From: JALZKA01 sp963734015
Lineage (GTDB): Bacteria > Actinomycetota > Thermoleophilia > Solirubrobacterales > 70-9
Length of the DNA stretch: 64,000 nt
Direction: 5' to 3'
NCBI GenBank assembly: GCA_963734015.1
Contig: CAVTFG010000002.1
Coordinates: forward strand, 1-64,000
Shown: positions 1 through 8,190 of the stretch, in pieces
Layout of the letters: each line of letters opens with the position of its first letter
Position numbering within the stretch: the stretch's first letter is position 1
Program-made: the position numbers and the translations under genes
Notes under the pieces: model-generated
Told to the model about the DNA's origin: nothing
Database searches by the model: none
The model's input: only the letters and a program-made list of their open reading frames with translations

Positions 1-289
1 ACAGGCTCTGCTTCTCAGCGAGCAGCGCGAGGAGGCCGAACGGAAAAAGCAGAATCGCCACCACGATCTGCCAGGTGTGGAACTGCCGCTTCGCAAACGT
101 GACGCTCGTCGCGTTCTGCGCCGTGGGGAAATACTTGGACTTGCCGAATGATTCGGTCGTAGGGCTTCCAAGTAGCGCTGCATCGCGCGCTCGGGAGGGA
201 GCTTCGAGGGAATCGTTCGTTGGAGACCTTCTGGCATCAAACTTCTTTCGTGCGCGTTGCTCTGCGTCGGGCCGAATTGCCCGGAGCCT
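1..289 (-). pseudogene. Left-edge fragment of a small membrane protein, no start codon
   Basis: On the minus strand one frame is open from the edge back to a stop at 290-292. It contains a clear hydrophobic segment (QIVVAILLFPFGLLALLAE) near the edge, preceded by a soluble stretch. No ATG, GTG or TTG occurs in this frame. A neighbouring frame has an ATG and a plausible soluble N-terminus (LPPERAMQRYLEAL), so the gene may be frameshifted between the two, as several neighbours are. The 3' part lies outside the window. Function unknown; the call rests only on the membrane segment and an open frame. Confidence 0.3.
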
Positions 290-404
290 TCACTTGCCGA
301 GTTTCAGCGACCCGGAGAACCCAGTCCGTCCAGGTCTGCTTGCCCCCGGTCGTGACGAGCCGCTCCCGGTGACTTCCCGTCATCGGATGCGTGCTTCGTC
401 GACG

Positions 405-475
405 CCCTGACGTCTGATTTTGTATCATCCTGCTTATCAATATACAAGAATATGCATACGTTACAAACGATGAGA
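405..475. promoter_or_regulatory. AT-rich upstream region of the XRE gene
   Basis: This stretch is clearly richer in A and T than the surroundings (runs such as TATCAATATACAAGAATATG) and lies directly upstream of the XRE regulator at 536. It is the likely promoter region for that gene and perhaps for a leftward transcript. I cannot assign exact -35 and -10 boxes. Confidence 0.35.
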
Positions 476-535
476 CGAGGCGCATATGACGAGGCGGCCC
501 AAGGTCGGTCGCGCCGGTCGGATAGGACTGCGGGC

Positions 536-856
536 ATGAAGGCCGAGGAGATCGCGCGTCCCCTGCTCCCGTGGCTGGGGCGCGCCTGTCGCCAGGCGCG
601 GGAGGAGCGGAGCGTCGTCCAGGTCAAGATCGCGGCGGCGATCGAGGTAAACCAGGCGACGATCGCGCGATTCGAGGACGGCACCGCGTGGCCCAGGCAG
701 CCCGAGGAGCTTCTGATGGCCTACGCGAGCGAGCTCGACATGGACGTGCGGCTGCTCTGGCTCCACGCCTTCGTCCTCTGGCTCGAGAACGAGCCAGTCC
801 TGGACAAGGAGAGCCAGGAGCAGATTCGGGCCGCGCTCAAGCGCCTGCAGATCTAG
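536..856 (+). CDS. XRE-family helix-turn-helix regulator
   Basis: A 106-residue protein with a Cro/C1-type helix-turn-helix at about residues 27-48 (KIAAAIEVNQATIARFEDG). The C-terminal half is an acidic, hydrophobic helix region that may dimerise. Such regulators usually bind DNA and repress early genes of plasmids or phages. The ATG at 536 is chosen because conserved-looking sequence starts there; an in-frame ATG at 452 would add a basic, low-complexity extension. The reading frame is intact, unlike most genes of the left element. The target is unknown; its position at the far left from the integrase suggests a separate regulatory unit. Confidence 0.7.
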   Translation: MKAEEIARPLLPWLGRACRQAREERSVVQVKIAAAIEVNQATIARFEDGTAWPRQPEELLMAYASELDMDVRLLWLHAFVLWLENEPVLDKESQEQIRAALKRLQI

Positions 857-1339
857 GGACCTAGCGAGTCTTGACGCGCGGCCATGCGACCCCCTTCTTG
901 TCCTTACACCGGCCGCAAGCACGGCCAGTCCAACGACAACGCTCCCCCGAACGGAACCCCTCACTCAAACCCTCCTAGTACTCCCTGAGTTCCGCCACGA
1001 TAGACCGCCTCGATGCCGATCAACATCCGTAGAACGCACGGACAGCTCATCGGGGTAGTCGCGGAACTTCGGGCTCGCGGCGACCGCGTACTCGGAGCCC
1101 TGGTCGCAAGGCGCGAGCCGATTAGCCAAGTCCCTCCACACGCGAGCGATCGCTGGTTCGAAACCAACCGCGCTCATTTCTCGGACGAAGAGCGAAATAG
1201 CCGCTTCTCGTCCGAAGCGATACAGCTGCTCTCGGCAGCCGGCTTGTGTCGCCTACCAGGAACCAGGTATCGTCCGCGTAGCCGCGACGGACACGGAGGT
1301 CCTGAGCGGGCGATGGTGCAAGCAACAGGGAGGAGCACC
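857..1339. other. Non-coding stretch with one hairpin
   Basis: No convincing gene is seen in these 483 bases. A stem-loop lies at 1181-1215: the arm TCGGACGA (1181-1188) pairs with TCGTCCGA (1208-1215), and GCG/CGC continues inside. Around 1154-1172 is a TTCGAAA motif like a tRNA T-loop, but no cloverleaf can be built around it. The open frames crossing this region have no homology-like features and unnatural composition. Confidence 0.4.
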
Positions 1340-1877
1340 ATGATCGACACAGGGGAGCAGCAGCCCCAGCTGACGAACCGCAGCCTCCGGTTCGGTCCGG
1401 GCAACCGCAGCACCCAGCCCTAGCTGGGCAGCCACAACCTCCCGCGCCCCAACCGCCAGCGCCCAGACTCGCCAGCGAGGAAATCGTCGTGTCAGCACCG
1501 ATGAGTTTTCCCGGCTCAGCGGCCCGAATCTGGCACCCGCTGGTGTGGGACCGGGCACAGAAGACGGACAACACATGGGCGAAGATCGGCTGGTACACCC
1601 TCGCGGTTAGCGCCATCGCATTGGCCTGGCTTCTCGTCCTTTGCTGGTACGTAATCTTGGGCTATTCGTGATCCCGTACCGGCTGATCCGCCGCGGGCAG
1701 CGCAAGCGACAGGTCGAAGAAGCCCGTCACCGCGAGGCACTCGCAGTCCGCCGGGGAGCGGACTTCCCTGCCCTCCGAGCCACCGCAGGAGCAGCACACA
1801 ACCCCCGAGCCAATGCCGGGCCAGCGCGACACACGCTAGGACCGGCGGCCAGTGGTACTCGGCGCGGCCCCGACTAG
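1340..1877 (+). pseudogene. Small Pro/Gln-rich membrane protein, two frameshifts
   Basis: The start ATG at 1340 follows a strong Shine-Dalgarno sequence (AGGGAGGAGCACC). After about ten residues the frame breaks in a CCCC run near 1364-1367. The continuing frame gives a Pro/Gln-rich stretch, then residues ending WHPLVWDRAQKTDN and a transmembrane helix (IGWYTLAVSAIALAWLLVL, about 1591-1650). A second break near 1658-1662 leads into LFVIPYRLIRRGQRKRQVEE, the usual basic segment that follows the membrane helix in small actinobacterial proteins of this kind. Rejoined, the pieces make one plausible protein of about 170 residues. Function unknown. Two indels in 540 bases mean either a dead gene or base-calling errors. 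Confidence 0.5.
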
Positions 1878-2212
1878 CCGGAAACTGTTTTCGACGGTTC
1901 TAGGCGGCGACCCTGCTCCAGCCGGGCCAGCACAGGGCGCGCGAAGGGGCCTCTCGTCCACCGTGGGCGAGCAGCCGGGCGCACCGAGGCTTCCGCACCC
2001 GTAGCGGAGCGCTGGGCTAACCGTCCGGTAGCTCGTCGGTGGGCGTTTCCGGCTTCCGGAGCGCGGCGGCGGCTCTCTCCGGCGAGTATTCGTCTGAGCA
2101 CGCGAGTACGAAATGTCCAGCAAGCTCGTCGAGGTCAAAGTCGCCCGGGACCACGCGCTGCACCTGGGAATGCCGCCAAGCACGCCAACCCCGACGGCGG
2201 CTTCTGTGCCCG

Positions 2213-2242
2213 GCGGACGGTCTCGGCGCCGAGACCGTCCGC
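2213..2242. repeat. Perfect 30-bp palindrome
   Basis: The left arm GCGGACGGTCTCGGC (2213-2227) is followed with no spacer by its exact reverse complement (2228-2242). It could extrude as a cruciform, bind a dimeric protein or fold as RNA. It lies in non-coding DNA between the small membrane genes of the element. Confidence 0.75.
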
Positions 2243-2285
2243 TCGCAAGCTGCCCAAATCGCGCGTGCCGCTTCTTGGCAAGTTG

Positions 2286-2308
2286 GGCGGGCAACGGGTT
2301 TGCCCGCC
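2286..2308. repeat. Nine-bp stem hairpin near the large palindrome
   Basis: The arm GGCGGGCAA (2286-2294) pairs with TTGCCCGCC (2300-2308) across a five-base loop. Just to the left GCCCAA (2252-2257) can pair with TTGGGC (2283-2288), enclosing a small TGCC/GGCA hairpin (2266-2280). Together with the 30-bp palindrome this makes a compact structured block of about 100 bases. Confidence 0.55.
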
Positions 2309-2535
2309 AGGGGGAGCGGCGGCTAGGAGTCCGAGTTTTCTTCGCGGGAAGCTGGTCGACGGTCACCGAGGAGGAGGCGCTCACCGTCTCGACCTTCCCC
2401 TCCGCCCGTCATTCGTCTCCAGTGTTCGGCTTTCCGTCCGGCCCCCATTCGCAGCCCACCCCGTCCGAGTCACGGTCCAGAAAATGTGGGTCAGACTCGA
2501 GCACCGCAACGGCGCCCCTCAGATCGGCGCAGTCC

Positions 2536-2826
2536 CTATCGGGAATGCCGGGCCCAGCTTCGCGGATAGGGGTTCAAGTCGTTGCCGTCGCTCGATTGGA
2601 TCACACGCATACCAACAAACCCAGCTGCGAAAACCAGGATCACGCCGACGACGCCTATAGCGGCCTGACTCCACATACTTGGTTGGTCGTCTCGGCCCGT
2701 GATCTTTTTCAGGAGATTGATCGTCACCTCAATCGAAACGGCGAAAACGATGAGTGCGGCGCAAGTACCGAAAAACGCGTAGGCGGCCACGCGGACTACA
2801 TCGGCAAGAGTGACCCCAAACTCCAT
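2536..2826 (-). CDS. Small membrane protein, unknown function
   Basis: A 96-residue protein with two hydrophobic segments. The first spans about residues 9-32 (VVRVAAYAFFGTCAALIVFAV), the second about residues 57-75 (AAIGVVGVILVFAAGFVGM). The loop between them carries the basic stretch LLKKITGRDD. It starts at an ATG near the end of the DUF3631 reading frame and could be the last gene of the leftward element operon. Unlike its neighbours it has no frame break. I do not recognise a family; small two-helix proteins are common in plasmids and prophages. Confidence 0.5.
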   Translation of the reverse strand: MEFGVTLADVVRVAAYAFFGTCAALIVFAVSIEVTINLLKKITGRDDQPSMWSQAAIGVVGVILVFAAGFVGMRVIQSSDGNDLNPYPRSWARHSR

Positions 2827-4332
2827 CGCGCGACCCTACCTTCGGTAGACCGCTCGCCGCAGCAGTACTGTCCCGCTCTGCGATCGCCAGTTAGTCCGCG
2901 CCGACAAGTCGCAGCGCAGGCCTGTGACGACTCGTCGGCCGCAACGCGCTCGATGCAGACATTCACCGGCATCAGCCGCGGGGGACACGCGTCGCCGTCA
3001 CATCCGGCACATCCGGCACATTGGCTTGGAACAAGCGGGATAGCGGTGACGCTTGTGGCGCTTGAGGCGATATCAGCGCCACCCTGTGACGAGTGTGACG
3101 CTTGTGACGGCCCGGTCGCGGAGGGGGAAGCCAACGCGGCCCAGGCGTCGACCAGTTGCTCGCGAAGGTACCCCTTCGCCGTCTTCCCATCGTCGAGTCT
3201 CACAGTGCGCGGACGGATCCCGTAGGGAGCAAGAGTTGTGCGAGCCGCCGGCCGTCGAGGCCCATCCCGTCACGCCAGGCGCCGAAGGGAAGCTCCTCGT
3301 CGCCGTTCATGGCGATTAGCAGTTCCGCGGTCGCTAGCCGGTCGCGAGCCGCGAACGCTTCGCGCGTCGCCGTGAGTAGGAGCGTCCCGAGCGACGCTTC
3401 ATCGCGGTCGTCGCCCGAGCTGAGGTAAAGCGCCGCGTTTCGTCCGCGAAGCGCCCACTCCGAGCCGGCCCGCTCGGCGATCGCGAGCAACGGCTCCCAG
3501 GCTTCGGCCGCCCGATCGTCAAGCTCGGCCGGCAGATCGGGGTCGCTCCGACGAGAGCCTCCACCGCGCGCTCGCCCCAGCCCTCGAGTTGATCGCGCAG
3601 GGTGTCCGTCTCAGCCTTCGCCGAGCGGAAACGAAACGGACGAACGCGCTCGGCCACCGTCTTGCGCCGCATCGCGATCGTGATCGAGCGATCGCGAATC
3701 GTGTCGGGGATGCGTTGGCCGTTGTCGATTCCGGCGAGCGCCTTCGCGCAGTAGACGTTGAAGTCGCGGACCTCGTCGCCGCGCTGGCCGACGCAGCGCG
3801 CAACGGTCGCGCCCGGGCGGTTGCCGGCGTTCAGCAGCGCTCGGATCGGCTCCGTGCGCTCGCTGAACGTGCCGAAGATGGCGTCGATCTCGTCGAGCAG
3901 GAGGGTTGGGCGGTCTCCGGCGATCTTGCGATACATCGCGGCCTCTGACGCCGCCGTCACTCGCCACGGTCGGCAGACAAGGAGCTCAAGGACCTCTTGC
4001 AGCCGCGTCTTTCCCGAGCGCTTTTCGGGGCTCTTGATGAGCAGGTACGGCGTCGCATGCGCGCCGTCGATCGCGTAGGTGTGAGCCACGAACAGCGCCA
4101 GCGCGTCGCGCTCCTCGTCACCGGGAAGCACGACGTAGCGGCGGACGACGTCGACGACCGCTCGCAGCAGCGCGTCGAGCTCGGTCGCGTCGGCCCGCTC
4201 GTCGAAACAGTCGCCGCAGAGGGTGACGTTGAGCTCGTCGGAGCGAGCCACGCGCTCCGACGAGCCGCAGGCCCGACAGGCGAGCGCGGAGGACGGCTCC
4301 GCGCTCGCTCGCAGCTTCATGCTCGCTTCCAT
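2796..4332 (-). pseudogene. DUF3631 P-loop ATPase, replication-type, two or more frameshifts
   Basis: An N-terminal zinc ribbon (CRACG ... CGDCF) precedes a P-loop ATPase with a Walker A-like SPEKRSGKTRL and Walker B TLLLDEIDAIF, then the DUF3631 signature RSITIAMRRK. DUF3631 domains usually accompany primase/helicase proteins of plasmids and phages, so a role in element replication is likely. The frame breaks near 3525 (a C missing from a CCCC run) and again near 3228. The next frame continues with the family's closing APYGIRPRTVRLDDGKTAKG. The exact C-terminus is unclear: a repetitive Val-Thr/His-Thr tail follows, stopping at 2972 or 2796 by frame. The start may be ATG 4332 or 4320, the latter with GGAAG upstream. 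Confidence 0.65.
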
Positions 4333-4345
4333 CGCGACCCGCGCC

Positions 4346-4779
4346 CTACGACTCGACCGGTGGGTGCAGGTCACTGCCGGGCGATCCGCTCAGTTCGTCG
4401 CCGAACGGCGGCTCGTCCCGGTCGGCGTTCGCGTAGCTCGCCCAGTCCACCTCGGCGCTCGCGCCGGCGCGACGAACTCGGTAGCGGTGGTATCCGCGCT
4501 CGGGATGCTTGCCCAGGTACTTCACGCCAAGGCGGTCGCCGACCTTCGGCGCGATCCGGCCGAGCTCGCTAGCCAGGACCTCGTGGAGAGCGTGAACGCG
4601 AGCTCGCCGGCCTCGGTCCGCAGGGTCACGATCGGGTAGCGGCCGAACTGGCCTTCCCGTTCGCTGATATCGGCGACCACACCGACGACCTTCTCGCCGG
4701 GCGCGGGCCGCCACGCCGGGGCGGACTCGCGATCGAGGTCAGCCTCGATTTGCGGGGCTTCATTCTGTACGGTGTCCAT
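4346..4779 (-). pseudogene. OB-like actinobacterial mobile-element protein, one frameshift
   Basis: The start ATG at 4779 has a near-perfect Shine-Dalgarno sequence (AAAGGAGGTGTCC). The N-terminal part (VVGVVADISEREGQFG, then YPIVTLRTEAGELAF) looks like beta-strands of an OB-type fold. It breaks near 4595, where one C seems lost between TTC and ACG. The next frame continues with HALHEVLASELGRIAPKVGD and RLGVKYLGK. The joined protein of about 143 residues matches the general pattern of short proteins next to plasmid replication genes. A DNA- or replication-accessory role is inference only. It overlaps the excisionase-like gene upstream by 20 bases and precedes the DUF3631 gene, suggesting one operon. 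Confidence 0.55.
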
Positions 4780-5041
4780 GAGCGAGGACACCTCCTTTCT
4801 GAGCGGCGCCGTTTCCACCGGCGCCGTTTTCGTGCGGGCCTTCGTCGGCAGACCCGGTGCCGTTCAACAGGTGCTCGAGCGCGTACTTCGGGACGCGGAT
4901 GATGCGGCCGATCCGCACGCTCGGGATCTGGCCGGTGCGGACGCCTTCGTAAGCGGTGCCGCGCGAGATCGCGAGGATGCCCGCAGTCTGCTCGACGGTG
5001 AGTACGTCTGGCGCATCGGCGAGTCGGGGCCCGTCAAACAC
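4760..5041 (-). CDS. Excisionase-like helix-turn-helix DNA-binding protein
   Basis: A 93-residue protein with a MerR/Xis-type winged helix at about residues 12-60: DVLTVEQTAGILAISRGTAY, then VRTGQIPSVRIGRIIRVPK. That is the standard pattern of excisionase-family proteins, which bend att-site DNA and steer a tyrosine integrase toward excision. The GTG at 5041 is chosen because GAGGAG lies eight bases upstream and the GTG overlaps the end of the preceding XRE frame. A Gly/Ala-rich tail follows the domain. Its frame is intact. It could instead be a transcriptional regulator of the element; the family does both. Confidence 0.75.
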   Translation of the reverse strand: MFDGPRLADAPDVLTVEQTAGILAISRGTAYEGVRTGQIPSVRIGRIIRVPKYALEHLLNGTGSADEGPHENGAGGNGAAQKGGVLAHGHRTE

Positions 5042-5271
5042 GGACGATCTCCTCGGCGATGCGGCGGAGCGCCTTCGCGTATGCGACGGCGGCTGCGCCA
5101 CGCGGACGGCGGACTCCGGCTTCCCACCGGCTGACCGACGCAGGGGTTACTCCGACAAGGTCGGCGAGCTCCGCCGTGGCTAAGTCCAGCCGTCTCTCTT
5201 AGCCGCATACCCCGGCCAGTCGCGGCGGCCGCTCTCCCCTCGATCACAAGTGATAGCTCGGCGGTGGTCAT
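5034..5271 (-). pseudogene. XRE-type regulator, one frameshift
   Basis: An ATG at 5271 begins MTTAELSLVIEGRAAAATG. Near 5184-5192 the frame shifts, and the next frame reads DLATAELADLVGVTPASVSR followed by WEAGVRRPRG, a typical XRE helix-turn-helix. The protein would be about 80 residues. It is the first gene of the leftward arm and overlaps the excisionase-like gene, so it probably controls the replication/excision operon. One base appears to be missing; without it the HTH cannot be made from this start. Confidence 0.55.
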
Positions 5272-5357
5272 TGCCAAAAACGATACAGCGCTATGCCGCT
5301 TTTACTATCTCGTTTCTGTGTCATTTCGGACGGTGGCGACGAACTGCCTTACCGATC
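5272..5357. promoter_or_regulatory. Divergent promoter region of the integrated element
   Basis: This gap lies between the leftward replication/excision genes and the rightward HTH-integrase genes. It is AT-richer than its surroundings (AAAAACGATACAG, CTTTTACTATCTCG), as expected for a control region with back-to-back promoters. Exact boxes are not clear. Confidence 0.4.
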
Positions 5358-5372
5358 ATGTACCGTACGGGC

Positions 5373-5942
5373 ATGCTGATCGAGCCCGACAGGAAGGCTG
5401 GCTTCGTTCTCGTCGATCCTCACTACGCGGCGTGGCGACGGTTCCGTGCGACCGAGGAGCATCCGGAGCGTGGCTTCACCGTGACGCTCGACGTCGAAGT
5501 GAGCGAGCGCGGGGAGCCGCGTTGCCTCGGACTCGAGATCACCCCGCCCGTTGGCGAGTCGGTGACGCACAACGAGCTACGCCAGGTCCCCGTCGCTCGC
5601 CTTCTCGCGCACGCGACGACGGTCGCAACGCTCAAGGTCGGTGAGTCGCCCGGCCCCGGGACGGCGAAGCTCGAGCCCCTCGTGCGCGAGAGAGCCTCGC
5701 GGTGTACGAGAAGTACGCGCGAGGCTCACGCCGACCGCGCCAGGGTTCGCCCCTGACGGATGAGAACTTGAGCCAGGTGGCCGACCTTTACCGCCTGGCT
5801 CTCAAGCGCGGCGATCCTCCCACGGAGACGGTCGCCCGCACGATGCACGTCGCACGGTCTACCGCCGCCGATGGGTGTCTAAAGCGCGCGAGCGCGGCTT
5901 CTTGGACGAGCACGGCGCGGTCGCGCCGGGGAGGAAGCATGA
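5373..5942 (+). pseudogene. HTH protein upstream of the integrase, two or three frameshifts
   Basis: The start ATG at 5373 (or 5358) opens a frame rich in beta-strand-like sequence that runs to about 5694. An extra AG there shifts the frame. The continuing frame reads YEKYARGSRRPRQG and then PPTETVARTMHVARSTA, a helix-turn-helix. Another break near 5868, where one C is missing, leads to RWVSKARERGFLDEHG. A final slip near 5930 would end the gene at a TGA overlapping the integrase ATG. The rejoined protein of about 190 residues resembles HTH proteins directly upstream of tyrosine integrases in actinobacterial elements, so it probably regulates integrase expression; that is inference from position. 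Confidence 0.55.
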
Positions 5943-7083
5943 GAGGCACGATCATCAAGCGCGGCAGTCGCTACTCGGTCGTGGTCGAGCTCGACCGCGA
6001 TCCGCTGACTGGCAAGCGCCGGCGCGAGTGGCACTCCGGCTACACCACCAAGCGCGACGCCGAAGCCGCTCGGGTCGAGATCCTAGCCCGCCTACAGAGC
6101 GGCAATTACGTAGCCCCGTCGAAGCGGACGGTCGCTGGCTTTCTGGAGGATGAGTGGCTACCTGCGATTCGGTCCACCCTCCGATTGTCGACGCACGCGA
6201 GCTACAGCGCCAATGTGCGGCTCCTCGTCGTCCCAGCGATCGGGTCGATCCGGCTCCAGGGCTTGACACCCGGGATGTTGAACGCGCTCTACGCCGACCT
6301 CGCGACCGAACGCGTCGTCAACGGTAAGGCTCGGCGTTCGCTTTCGACGCGGACGATCCGGTACATCCACGCGACGCTTCGTAAGGCTCTTTCAGACGCC
6401 GTGTCCTGGGACTTGATCACCCGCAACCCTGCGGACCGTGCAACCCGCCCTCCGCGCGGGGACCGCAGATGCGGACGTGGAGCGCCGAGCAACTCCGCGC
6501 GTTCTTAGAGCACGTCGCCGACGATCGGCTGTCCGCAGCGTGGCGCCTGAGCGCCACGACCGGTCTGCGGCGTGGCGAAGTACTGGGCCTACGCTGGCGC
6601 GACGTCGATCTCGACGCCAGGCGCTGCTCGATCGTGCGGTCGCTAGTGACGAGCAAGGGTGCGCCACGGTTCGAGGAACCCAAGACGCGATCCGGTCGGC
6701 GTTCGGTCGCACTCGATCCGCAAACGGTCACCGCGCTTCGCGTGCACCGACGGCGACAGGCCGCTGAGCGGCTCGCCTGGGACGCGGCGTACACGGATCA
6801 CGGCCTCGTGTTTTGCCGAGAGGACGGGACACCGATCTGGCCGCGCTCGTTCTCGAGGATGTTCGACAACCACGTCACGGACGCCGAGGTGGCGCGAATC
6901 CGCTTACACGACCTGCGCCACACACACGCGACGTTGGCGCTCGCCGCCGGCGTTCACCCGAAGGTGGTCAGTGAGCGGCTCGGCCACTCGACGGTCGGGA
7001 TTACGCTCGACATCTACTCGCACGCGATCCCAGCGATGCAGGAGGAAGCTGCAGCGCTAGTTGCGAACCTGATCGATAGATGA
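5939..7083 (+). pseudogene. Tyrosine-recombinase integrase split by one frameshift
   Basis: The start ATG follows GGGGAGGAAGC. The N-terminal part has an Arm-binding-like region (ITGKRRREW type, read here as DPLTGKRRREWHSGYTTK) and a core-binding domain. The catalytic domain is in another frame from 6469 and keeps the full set of active residues: Arg in TTGLRRGEV, Lys in EEPKTRSGRR, HDLRHTH, LGHS and Tyr in ITLDIYSHA. The two parts join cleanly if one G is added to the GGGG run at 6458-6461. The joined length of about 381 residues fits the family. It catalyses site-specific integration and excision with the excisionase-like protein. A single indel separates this copy from a working gene. Confidence 0.8.
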
Positions 7084-7158
7084 GGATTTGGAAGGAATCG
7101 TGCCATATTCAGGATCGTGCCAAATTTGACACGAATAGCTATTAGGCAATAACTACGA

Positions 7159-8190
7159 ATGGCCACTAGCAAAGAAATCCCGCCACTTCCGCCGCCGCTT
7201 ATCGCAAGCACCTCGGATGACGAGCTGTCCATTCGTCTGCCAGAAGGTCCAACAACGACGTTCAACGTGACCTTCGTGCCCTCGTTGACACGCTCGACGG
7301 CGGATATCTTGAAAGCGGATCTCGAAGGCCACACAGACCCGGCCCTTCTGCGTATCGTCGTTTACCACCGGTCCACGAAGGAGGCGCGCCATGTACTCCG
7401 GGACGCTGGGATCCCCTTCGCGGGTGCGGATGGGCGCATGTTCATAAGGGCGCCAGGGTTGTTGGTGGAGCGTGAGGAACCTGACCGCCTACGGGCACAA
7501 GACGAGTGGGGAATTGCACACGGCGGGCCGACGCAGCGAAATCCATTCTCAAAGCGCAGCAGTCGAGTTCCGCGGTGGCTTCTTCTACACCACGAAAGCG
7601 ATTTCTTCCTGAATGAACTGGCGAAAGCCGTGGGGCTGGCGCCGAGCGCGATCTCCAGGGTCGTGCGCACACTTGAGGACGCCGCGCTTATTAGCGAGGT
7701 CACAACAGGGTCGGGACGCAGGAAGCACGTACGCCTCGACCGGCCACTCGAGTTGCTCAACGCGTGGTTGCCCCAGTGGCAGAAACGCCCGGTTCCGCAA
7801 CGCCGGTGGGATATCGGAGCGGTCGATGCCGACGATGCGTTGGACGCGATCCAGGCGGCGGCCGACGAGAAATCCGACAGCTTCGTCGTTAGTGGATTGG
7901 CCGGCGCGTCGAGGGTTAGGCGGAACGTTGAGCCAGGAGACGTCCTAGTGTGGACCACGGCGGAGGAAGCGACCGATCTAGCCGAGTCCCTGCAGCCTGT
8001 CCCGTCGCGCGGGGGGCTCGGGCACATACGTGTTGCAGTCGCCCCGGATCCATGGACACTGGGACTGGCGAGTCACGTCGACGGCCTCCTCATCGCGGAC
8101 CCAGTGCAGCTTTGGCTTGACTGCGCGTCCGAGGGTGAACGCGCGCTAGAGGCGGCGGAGGCAGTGGCAGAAGCAACCGGCTGGTCGTGA
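7159..8190 (+). CDS. AbiEi-like antitoxin/regulator of a type IV toxin-antitoxin pair
   Basis: A 343-residue protein. Residues 1-125 form an unusual N-terminal domain containing HVLRDAGIPFAGADGRMFIR. Residues 139-192 form a winged helix (FFLNELAKAVGLAPSAISRV). The C-terminal end, DGLLIADPVQLWLDCASEGE, matches the closing motif of AbiEi-type antitoxins. AbiEi proteins repress their own operon and neutralise the AbiEii nucleotidyltransferase. The gene starts 75 bases after the integrase stop, across an AT-rich gap that could hold its promoter. It overlaps the next gene by GTGA. Unlike the rest of the element its frame is intact. The long N-terminal extension is not part of the standard AbiEi layout. 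Confidence 0.65.
   Translation: MATSKEIPPLPPPLIASTSDDELSIRLPEGPTTTFNVTFVPSLTRSTADILKADLEGHTDPALLRIVVYHRSTKEARHVLRDAGIPFAGADGRMFIRAPGLLVEREEPDRLRAQDEWGIAHGGPTQRNPFSKRSSRVPRWLLLHHESDFFLNELAKAVGLAPSAISRVVRTLEDAALISEVTTGSGRRKHVRLDRPLELLNAWLPQWQKRPVPQRRWDIGAVDADDALDAIQAAADEKSDSFVVSGLAGASRVRRNVEPGDVLVWTTAEEATDLAESLQPVPSRGGLGHIRVAVAPDPWTLGLASHVDGLLIADPVQLWLDCASEGERALEAAEAVAEATGWS

Larger units (their letters stand above)
1878..2535. other. Non-coding stretch with a palindrome cluster
   Basis: I find no supported gene here. The open frames on both strands have repetitive Arg/Ser/Pro composition typical of out-of-frame high-GC DNA. The main content is a cluster of inverted repeats between about 2213 and 2308, listed separately. 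A non-coding, highly palindromic stretch in a replicative element is a candidate replication or transfer origin, but nothing in the sequence proves this. Confidence 0.4.

Noticed and set aside
1141..1180. tRNA-like T-arm (GGTTCGAAACC) that might mark a tRNA or attachment site
   Set aside because: The loop is shifted by one base on either strand and no acceptor, D or anticodon arms can be built in the flanking 80 bases.
2113..3225. 370-codon open frame on the plus strand of the element
   Set aside because: It crosses the palindrome cluster and the C-terminus of the DUF3631 protein; it is Ser/Pro/Arg-rich with no domain pattern.
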